Below are positions 1 through 4,407 of a stretch of 5,166 nt of DNA, piece by piece. A model generated the notes under the pieces. That model was given only the letters and a program-made list of their open reading frames with translations. It was not told where the DNA came from and did no database searches. A program made the translations under genes and the position numbers. The DNA comes from Anaerolineae bacterium. GTDB taxonomy: Bacteria; Chloroflexota; Anaerolineae; UBA1429. Numbering within the stretch: position 1 is the stretch's first letter; the number at the start of each line of letters is the position of its first letter. The stretch lies in assembly GCA_007118555.1 (NCBI GenBank), contig SKRJ01000004.1:1-5166 (forward strand), given 5' to 3'.

Positions 1-129
1 GGCCTGGGCGCGCTCCAGGAGCATGTCCGCGCAGGCGACCGCCTCCAGTACGGGAAACGCCGCTGCCGTGCGCAGGTACGCGGCGCTGATGTTGCCACAA
101 CCGATAATGCCGATCTTGACGGTATCCAT
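1..129 (-). CDS. Gfo/Idh/MocA-family oxidoreductase, N-terminal fragment (runs off left edge)
   Basis: Only the first 43 codons lie in the window. The reading starts at ATG (127-129 on the complement) and stays open to base 1. The translation begins MDTVKIGIIGCGNISAAYLR, a beta strand followed by the glycine-rich dinucleotide loop G10-C-G12-N-I at residues 10-14, typical of the Gfo/Idh/MocA Rossmann domain. A second strand, VACAD, ends in D35, the usual place for the acidic residue contacting the cofactor ribose. Known members are NAD(P)-dependent dehydrogenases or related enzymes acting on sugars, inositols and their derivatives. The C-terminal substrate domain and the catalytic lysine motif are outside the window, so the substrate is unknown. 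An AAAGGA ribosome site at 135-140 (complement) sits 5 nt from the ATG and supports the start. The gene follows the GH106-like gene on the same strand after a 246-nt hairpin-bearing spacer, so cotranscription is possible but not certain. Confidence 0.85.
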   Translation of the reverse strand, partial: MDTVKIGIIGCGNISAAYLRTAAAFPVLEAVACADMLLERAQA

Positions 130-134
130 CTGTG

Positions 135-140
135 TCCTTT
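135..140 (-). promoter_or_regulatory. Ribosome binding site of the oxidoreductase
   Basis: AAAGGA on the minus strand, 5 nt before the ATG at 129. It fixes the start of the truncated Gfo/Idh/MocA gene and shows that it has its own translation initiation despite the long spacer upstream. Confidence 0.7.
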
Positions 141-166
141 CTGGTTGTACGAGGCCTGTCTGCAAT

Positions 167-239
167 GGGCGGCCACGGGGGGCCGCCCCTACTGGATCAT
201 TCTCCAAACACAATCGCTGGTAGGGGGCAGGCCCCTTAC
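167..239. repeat. Two-hairpin intergenic repeat, copy 1
   Basis: The left hairpin is GGGCGGCC (167-174), loop ACGGGG (175-180), GGCCGCCC (181-188), a perfect 8-bp stem. The right hairpin is GTAGGGGG (220-227), loop CAGG (228-231), CCCCTTAC (232-239), an 8-bp stem with one G-T pair. Bases 185-219 are identical to 314-348 in copy 2. An alternative fold pairs CCCCTAC (186-192) with GTAGGGG (220-226), so the core is also flanked by inverted repeats, as in a small non-autonomous element. The organisation resembles REP/MITE-like intergenic repeats. Whether it acts as DNA or as RNA (mRNA stabilisation or attenuation between two leftward genes) cannot be told from this window. Confidence 0.85.
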
Positions 240-252
240 GCACTCCTGCGTC

Positions 253-264
253 CGCATACATGCG
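253..264. repeat. Short palindrome between the two hairpin repeats
   Basis: CGCAT-AC-ATGCG has perfect 5-bp arms around a 2-nt centre. It lies in the unrepeated DNA between the two hairpin elements, about 124 nt upstream of the oxidoreductase start. The size suits a half-turn operator site, but a 12-nt palindrome can occur by chance in GC-rich DNA and no matching site was seen elsewhere in the window. Confidence 0.25.
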
Positions 265-295
265 CCCGCCTGCCCACGCGTCTACCCACAGCCTT

Positions 296-365
296 GGGCA
301 CCCACAGGGGGGTGCCCCTACTGGATCATTCTCCAAACACAATCGCTGTAGGGGCAGGCCCCTAC
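296..365. repeat. Two-hairpin intergenic repeat, copy 2
   Basis: The left hairpin is GGGCACCC (296-303), loop ACAGGG (304-309), GGGTGCCC (310-317), a perfect 8-bp stem with the same 6-nt loop length as copy 1. The right hairpin is GTAGGGG (348-354), loop CAGG (355-358), CCCCTAC (359-365), a perfect 7-bp stem. Bases 314-348 match copy 1 exactly over 35 nt; the copies are offset by 129 nt. The left stem differs from copy 1 at two adjacent positions, and both partner bases change so that pairing is kept. The element ends 10 nt past the stop codon of the GH106-like gene, so on that transcript it would form a structured 3' region. Confidence 0.85.
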
Positions 366-375
366 CAGTATCCTA

Positions 376-3300
376 CTACTGTTCCTCCTGCGTGATGCGC
401 ACCTGGCCGATCAGGCCCCAGGCTTTGACCACATAGTCGGGGGTGTAGGTGTCGTCGGTGCGCCGGAACGAGCGCCAATCGGTCCAGGCCTCGCGCCCGG
501 GCGCCAGGTGCAGCGGGCCCAGCATGTTGCGCGGGCTGCTCACCACCTGCAGGTCGATGTTGTTCACGCCGGGGCCCAGGGCATCGGTAATGTCCAGGCC
601 GTTGGCCGACTCCCAGGGGATGTGGCCCACCGGACTACCGTTGACGCTCACCGCCACGTGCACCGCCTCGCGCTCGCCCAGATGCAGGCGCACGCGGGCG
701 CCCGCCTCAGGCTCGTAACGGTAGGTGCCGTGGTAGATCATGCTGCCCGCATAGTGGGGATAGCCCTGGCTGGTCCAGTCGCCGAAATGGAGGCGCTGCG
801 GCTCGCCGATGAGGACGCGCTCGGGGCTGACGCCGAAATCGCCGATCAGGAAGCAGTCCTCCAACTCGGTGTGGTTGGTGTAGGCGCAGCGCAGCTCCAG
901 GGTATTGTCGCCCTGATACAGTCCCGGCAGCGGCACCTTGTGAAAGCTGCGGTCCAGATACCAGCCCACCGGATCGTTGGGCACCGTTTCGCCGTTCACG
1001 AGGATCTCGAACTGCTGGGCGCCTTCGACCAACAGATAGAGCGCGCCCGCGGGCACCTCGTCGACCTCGATCCAGAACCGGAGCGCCACCGGGGTGCCGT
1101 CGTTCTCGTGGGGCTGGATGGCCCACTTGTAGCGCTGGGGCAGCCCGTTGTAATAGTTGGGGCGCATGTCCAGCGCGGTACGCACGGCGTGCTGCGCCCG
1201 CCACACGTCCATCGTGTCGGACCAATCGCCGTCGCCCAGGCGATACTCGCACTTGTCCAGTGTCAGGACGTTGGGGTCGGTGCGGGTGAACGCGCATGAG
1301 GGCCCGATGAACTGCGAGTTCAGGGCGTTGCGCAAGAGCCGCCGGTGCACCGGGTCGCGCCGGGCGGGGCCGGGCGTGAGCTCGCCCGCGGGATCGATGA
1401 CGTACAGGCGCGAGCCCGCAGGCCCGAAATGCGCCCCGAACTGGGTGCGGCCATCGTCGGCGACGCGGCCGGCCCGCTCGGTGATCTCGCCGGTGAGCGG
1501 GTCCCACTCCTCCAGGCGCCCCGTGCCCTCCAGGGTCAGCTCGATCTCCTGGCCCTTGTCACGGTCCCCGTTGAACACGAAATAGGCCTGGCGGCCATCG
1601 TCCAGCGTGCGCTGCATATAGAGCAGGCTGCCGGCCTCCTGGCCCAGGGGCGTGCGCAGGCTCACCCGGCGCGGCACGGCGGCCTCCAGCGCCGCCTGCA
1701 GACCGGCGCGCTCGGGGATGTGCACCACATTGGCGTGCTGCCACAGCTCGGCGATGCGGTCGTCGCGCTCGGCCTCGATCAGCGCGGGGAGATGGCCCAC
1801 GACGATCACCTGGCCGCCGCTGTCCAGCCACTGCTCCAGCAGATCGACGGTCGAGCGTAGCAGGGTCACCGTCTCCTCCGGGATGACGACGACCTTGTAG
1901 GCGCACTGGCCGACCCAGAGGGCGCCCTCCTCCACGCGGCCATCCTCCGCCATGATCTGCTCGTCGCCCAGATCGCTATCATAGTGGGTGGCCAACAGCG
2001 CCTTGAGAAAGGCGTTGAGGCGCTCGCCATAGACATTGGCGCGGGCTACCTGCTCCTCGCCCTCACCCTGCATGGCCCACACCGTGGATGCGGGGTGAAT
2101 CATGAGCACGTCGCGCACGGCCTGGCCCTCGGTGAGCACGCGGCCCACCCTCGCAAAATAGTCCTCCACCACGCCGTTCCACGGCCACCAGGTGGTGTTA
2201 TAGTTGAACGCCGGGGGATAGTCGCGCTTGCGGCAGCCTCGCAGCGTATACAACGCCAGGTGCTGGCAGCGTAGGTTGACCCCCAGGACGTACTGCCAAT
2301 CGCCGACCCACTTTTGGCCCTCAAAGGTAAACTCCCAGCTCGTGCAGCCATACAGCTCCGAGAGGACGCGCTGACGCCCAAACTGGCTGGCGACGCTGGT
2401 GCACTGCTTGATCGTCAGGAACTCGTCGTTCTGCTCCTCCAGCATGTCGATGCCGGGCACATGCTGGTAGCGATAGTGGGGCATGATGGCGCCGCCTCGC
2501 AGCGTCCCCATGCCCAGGTCGTTCTCCATCAAATAGTGGCCGGTAAAGGCCAGGCCATGCTCGTCGCACCACTCGCCCAGCTGCTTGCTGAACGCCTCGG
2601 TAAAGCGTTGGCTGATGCTGTACCAATAGTCATGGCGGGCCTTGGGGGCGCGCTCGCCACCGAGGTAGAGCCAGGGGACGACATCGAGCAGGTCGTAGCC
2701 GCGCCGTTCGGCAAAGAACTCGTCCAGCCCGTCGGTCCAGGGCAGGGCCGGCAGCCCCGAGCGCACCTCTACCGCGTACACATTGGGCTCGTCGGTAAAG
2801 ATGCCGGGCACCGCCTTGCCAAACTCGTGGCCCACCTCCTGGCGATAGGGCTCGTAGGTGGTCTCTATAAAGCAGGCCACGGCGTCGGGGTTCAGATTGT
2901 CCGCATAGGCGTCCTGGTTGAACCACTCGCTGGGCCCCGAGATCTCGCGCCGAAAGACCAGGTACTCTTGGCCATCGCCCAGGGCAGGGGGATCTGCGGG
3001 GGCGACGCGCTGCGCGGCGAGGATCCGCTTGCCCTCGACCGTGGCACGGAACAGGGCCAGCAGGTCGTCATCGGGCTCGGGGGCCTCTGTCGTGCGCTCC
3101 ATGGTGATGACCTTGGCGCGGTAGGCATCGCCGCCCGCCTCGGGCACCAGGCCACCGGCGGCACCCGAGGGCCAGCGGTCCTCGTCATAGAGCCAGGCGC
3201 CCATGCCTTCCTCGGCCGCCACCCGCACCGTCTCGCGGATGCATTCCATCCACTCCTCGCCCATATAGACCGTCTCGAGGCCGTCGCGCGAGTGCATGAA

Positions 3301-3441
3301 AAAGCCGCCCATGCCGCGGGCCTTCATGTCGCGGGCCTGTCGGGCCAGCTCGGCCGGGTCCAGCCGGTCGTTCCACGACCAGAACGGGGCGCCGCGCAGA
3401 TCGAGCGGCGGTTGGGCAAATTCCTTGCGCAGGTCGTCCAT
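376..3441 (-). CDS. GH106-related glycosyl hydrolase (alpha-L-rhamnosidase-like), cytoplasmic
   Basis: Probably a retained-fold multidomain glycosidase that removes a terminal sugar, perhaps L-rhamnose, from an imported glycoside. Residue numbers here count from an in-frame ATG at 3447, which gives 1023 residues. The preferred start is Met3 (3441), because AAAGGAG at 3448-3454 abuts the first ATG but lies 6 nt from the second. Residues 20-100 carry the family's N-terminal signature: APFWSWNDRLDP, GMGGFFMHSRDGL, AWLYDEDRWPSG. A barrel-like catalytic region follows to about 440, with FTDEP (D219, E220) and SELYG (E364) as candidate catalytic or metal-binding acids; their roles are inferred, not shown. 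Residues 445-590 look like a Rossmann/amidotransferase-like domain (DVLMIHP, GGQVIVVGHLP). Residues 605-690 form a beta-rich domain, and about 780-1020 look like galactose-binding jelly rolls. No signal peptide or membrane segment is visible, unlike secreted GH106 enzymes. The gene ends in tandem TAG codons and lies 24 nt after the FAH gene, so the two are probably one operon. Substrate is uncertain; the family call is fairly firm. Confidence 0.82.
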   Translation of the reverse strand: MDDLRKEFAQPPLDLRGAPFWSWNDRLDPAELARQARDMKARGMGGFFMHSRDGLETVYMGEEWMECIRETVRVAAEEGMGAWLYDEDRWPSGAAGGLVPEAGGDAYRAKVITMERTTEAPEPDDDLLALFRATVEGKRILAAQRVAPADPPALGDGQEYLVFRREISGPSEWFNQDAYADNLNPDAVACFIETTYEPYRQEVGHEFGKAVPGIFTDEPNVYAVEVRSGLPALPWTDGLDEFFAERRGYDLLDVVPWLYLGGERAPKARHDYWYSISQRFTEAFSKQLGEWCDEHGLAFTGHYLMENDLGMGTLRGGAIMPHYRYQHVPGIDMLEEQNDEFLTIKQCTSVASQFGRQRVLSELYGCTSWEFTFEGQKWVGDWQYVLGVNLRCQHLALYTLRGCRKRDYPPAFNYNTTWWPWNGVVEDYFARVGRVLTEGQAVRDVLMIHPASTVWAMQGEGEEQVARANVYGERLNAFLKALLATHYDSDLGDEQIMAEDGRVEEGALWVGQCAYKVVVIPEETVTLLRSTVDLLEQWLDSGGQVIVVGHLPALIEAERDDRIAELWQHANVVHIPERAGLQAALEAAVPRRVSLRTPLGQEAGSLLYMQRTLDDGRQAYFVFNGDRDKGQEIELTLEGTGRLEEWDPLTGEITERAGRVADDGRTQFGAHFGPAGSRLYVIDPAGELTPGPARRDPVHRRLLRNALNSQFIGPSCAFTRTDPNVLTLDKCEYRLGDGDWSDTMDVWRAQHAVRTALDMRPNYYNGLPQRYKWAIQPHENDGTPVALRFWIEVDEVPAGALYLLVEGAQQFEILVNGETVPNDPVGWYLDRSFHKVPLPGLYQGDNTLELRCAYTNHTELEDCFLIGDFGVSPERVLIGEPQRLHFGDWTSQGYPHYAGSMIYHGTYRYEPEAGARVRLHLGEREAVHVAVSVNGSPVGHIPWESANGLDITDALGPGVNNIDLQVVSSPRNMLGPLHLAPGREAWTDWRSFRRTDDTYTPDYVVKAWGLIGQVRITQEEQ

Positions 3442-3447
3442 GATCAT

Positions 3448-3454
3448 CTCCTTT
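3448..3454 (-). promoter_or_regulatory. Ribosome binding site that decides the GH106-like gene start
   Basis: AAAGGAG on the minus strand directly touches the ATG at 3447 (spacing 0) but lies 6 nt from the in-frame ATG at 3441. Normal spacing favours the second ATG, giving a protein that begins MDDLRKEF. The difference is two residues. Confidence 0.7.
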
Positions 3455-3465
3455 GATGCGTGTGA

Positions 3466-4257
3466 CTATTCGGCGAGTACAGGGTTGCTCAGTACGCCAA
3501 TGCCCTCGATCTCGATCTCGACGGTATCGTTGGCGCGCAGGAACACCGGCGGCTTGCGTGCGAAACCCACCCCTGAGGGCGTACCGGTCATGATGGCCGT
3601 GCCGGGAAGCAGCGTCATGTTGGCCGAAAGGTACGAGATCAGCTCGCGGCACGAAAAGATCAGGTCGTTAGAGTTCGAGTCCTGCATCACCTCGCCATTG
3701 AGCCGGGTCGTGACGCGCACATTGTCCGGGTCGAGATCGGTCTCCAGCCAGGGGCCCATGGGGGCAAAGGTGTCAAAGGACTTGGCCCGGGCCCACTGGA
3801 CGTCGAGGCGGTTCTGGCAGTCGCGGGCGCTGACATCGTTGCCGCAGGTATAGCCCAGAACATATTCCAGCGCCTTTTCCGGGGGCACATGCTTGGCCTG
3901 CCGCCCAATGATGATCACCAGCTCGCACTCGTAATCCACCTCATCGGGGGCCATACGCGGGAGCATGATGGGGTCGCCGGGGTTGCTGAGCGCCGTCGTG
4001 GTCTTGAAAAAGATCACCGGGCGCTCGGGGATGGCCATCCCGCTCTCCTCGGCGTGCTTGCGATAGTTGAGGCCGATGGCGATGATGTTGGGCGGATCGA
4101 CGGGCGCCAGCAGTCGCACCTGCCCCAGCGGCACCGTCTCGTCGGTGGGGGACCAATCGCCCAGGATATCGCCCTCGATCAGCCGCAGGGTATCATCATT
4201 TTCCACAATAGCGTGGCGAATGCTCCCATCGTGCTCAAAACGTGCTATTCTTGTCAT
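3466..4257 (-). CDS. Fumarylacetoacetate hydrolase (FAH) family protein
   Basis: A complete 263-residue enzyme, the usual length for bacterial FAH-fold hydrolases, isomerases and decarboxylases that cleave or rearrange 2-oxo and diketo acids using a divalent metal. A short N-terminal region (1-50) precedes the FAH domain (about 55-262). Family landmarks are GLNYRKHAEE (H68), FFK (K85), DYECELVIIIGR with metal ligands E110 and E112, GNDVSARD with the third ligand D141, KSFDTFAPMGPWL (K159), and TGTPSGVG (224-231). All metal-binding acids are present, so it is probably active and cytoplasmic. Sequence alone cannot separate 2,4-diketo-3-deoxy-L-rhamnonate hydrolase-like, homoprotocatechuate-pathway or acylpyruvase-type activities. 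The neighbouring GH106-like hydrolase and sugar-type oxidoreductase favour sugar-acid breakdown to pyruvate plus a short acid (inference). The start is supported by GAGGAGC at 4263-4269, 5-6 nt away. It is the first gene after the promoter at 4301-4329 and is followed after 24 nt by the hydrolase. Confidence 0.95.
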   Translation of the reverse strand: MTRIARFEHDGSIRHAIVENDDTLRLIEGDILGDWSPTDETVPLGQVRLLAPVDPPNIIAIGLNYRKHAEESGMAIPERPVIFFKTTTALSNPGDPIMLPRMAPDEVDYECELVIIIGRQAKHVPPEKALEYVLGYTCGNDVSARDCQNRLDVQWARAKSFDTFAPMGPWLETDLDPDNVRVTTRLNGEVMQDSNSNDLIFSCRELISYLSANMTLLPGTAIMTGTPSGVGFARKPPVFLRANDTVEIEIEGIGVLSNPVLAE

Positions 4258-4262
4258 GGGTT

Positions 4263-4269
4263 GCTCCTC
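4263..4269 (-). promoter_or_regulatory. Ribosome binding site of the FAH-family gene
   Basis: GAGGAGC on the minus strand, with AGGAG at 4264-4268 placed 6 nt before the ATG at 4257. This is a strong Shine-Dalgarno match and confirms the start. Confidence 0.75.
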
Positions 4270-4300
4270 ATTGATCGGGTTGCTGACGCATCATGGCCGC

Positions 4301-4329
4301 ATTCTAGTGTTGGCAAATGGGCGCGTCAA
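4301..4329 (-). promoter_or_regulatory. Sigma-70-type promoter for the leftward operon
   Basis: On the minus strand TTGACG (4324-4329) and TAGAAT (4301-4306) each match the housekeeping consensus at 5 of 6 positions and are separated by exactly 17 nt (4307-4323). Transcription would begin near 4294-4295, giving a 5' leader of about 37 nt that contains the FAH ribosome site at normal distance. It would drive the FAH-family and GH106-like genes and perhaps the oxidoreductase. The match is made by eye; the spacing and the position upstream of a well-supported start make it convincing. Confidence 0.7.
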
Positions 4330-4397
4330 GGCCACAGACGGGAACCTGACGGCCCTGTATGACGTCTTGAGTGCAGTTCCGATCCTATGATCCATTT

Positions 4398-4402
4398 GGA
4401 GG
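4398..4402 (+). promoter_or_regulatory. Ribosome binding site of the SIMPL-domain gene
   Basis: GGAGG lies 5 nt before the ATG at 4408. It selects this ATG over the in-frame ATG at codon 4 (4417), for which the spacing would be 14 nt. Confidence 0.75.
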
Positions 4403-4407
4403 TTCCG

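Larger units (their letters stand above)
130..375. other. Intergenic spacer with duplicated hairpin element
   Basis: This 246-nt gap separates the stop of the GH106-like gene from the oxidoreductase start. It holds two copies of a GC-rich, two-hairpin repeat (167-239 and 296-365), a 12-nt palindrome between them (CGCATACATGCG, 253-264) and the oxidoreductase ribosome site (135-140). No convincing -35/-10 pair for the oxidoreductase was found on the minus strand. None of the hairpins is followed by a T-run on the minus strand, so none is a standard intrinsic terminator. Short open frames across it show repeated peptides only because the DNA itself is repeated. I see no protein-coding gene here. 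Confidence 0.8.
4258..4407. other. Divergent intergenic region between FAH-family and SIMPL genes
   Basis: These 150 nt separate two divergent starts. They hold a clear minus-strand promoter (4301-4329), ribosome sites for both genes, and two small sequence features near the leftward start: a repeated GGGTTGC (plus strand, 4258-4264 and 4277-4283) and a near-palindrome TGACGCATCA (4284-4293) at the predicted transcription start. For the rightward gene only weak -10-like hexamers are seen (TATGAC 4358-4363, TATGAT 4386-4391), neither with a good -35 at normal spacing. No RNA gene or extra coding region was found. Confidence 0.7.

Noticed and set aside
348..365. Hairpin just past the hydrolase stop as a rho-independent terminator
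   Set aside because: The stem is GC-rich but no T-run follows on the minus strand; the sequence continues into the conserved core instead.
167..365. The duplicated element as a CRISPR array
   Set aside because: Only two copies, 129 nt apart, with long hairpin-bearing units and a spacer of unsuitable size; no cas genes.
380..390. AGGAGG motif at the 3' end of the hydrolase gene as a ribosome site for a downstream gene
   Set aside because: It encodes the terminal QEEQ residues and no start codon follows at a usable distance; the next gene begins about 250 nt on.
132..395. Small plus-strand frames across the spacer with repeated peptides such as LLDHSPNTIA
   Set aside because: The peptide repeats come from the duplicated hairpin DNA; there is no ribosome site, and the frames run into the antisense of a real gene.
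508..1299. Plus-strand open frame of 263 codons antisense to the hydrolase C-terminus
   Set aside because: Same codon-bias shadow effect; no ribosome site or family motif, and the sense strand encodes coherent beta-sandwich sequence.
707..1507. Minus-strand frame of 266 codons overlapping the hydrolase in another frame
   Set aside because: Arg/Pro/Ala/Gly-rich, low-complexity translation typical of a shifted frame in high-GC DNA.
2314..3456. Long plus-strand open frame (380 codons) antisense to the hydrolase gene
   Set aside because: It lies wholly opposite a well-recognised gene; its composition (Ala/Val/Leu/Gly/His-rich) is that of the complement of a GC-biased frame, and it shows no recognisable domain.
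4367..4391. TTGAGT and TATGAT as a promoter for the SIMPL gene
   Set aside because: The spacer is only 13 nt and transcription would begin at the ribosome site, so the pair is not a credible promoter.
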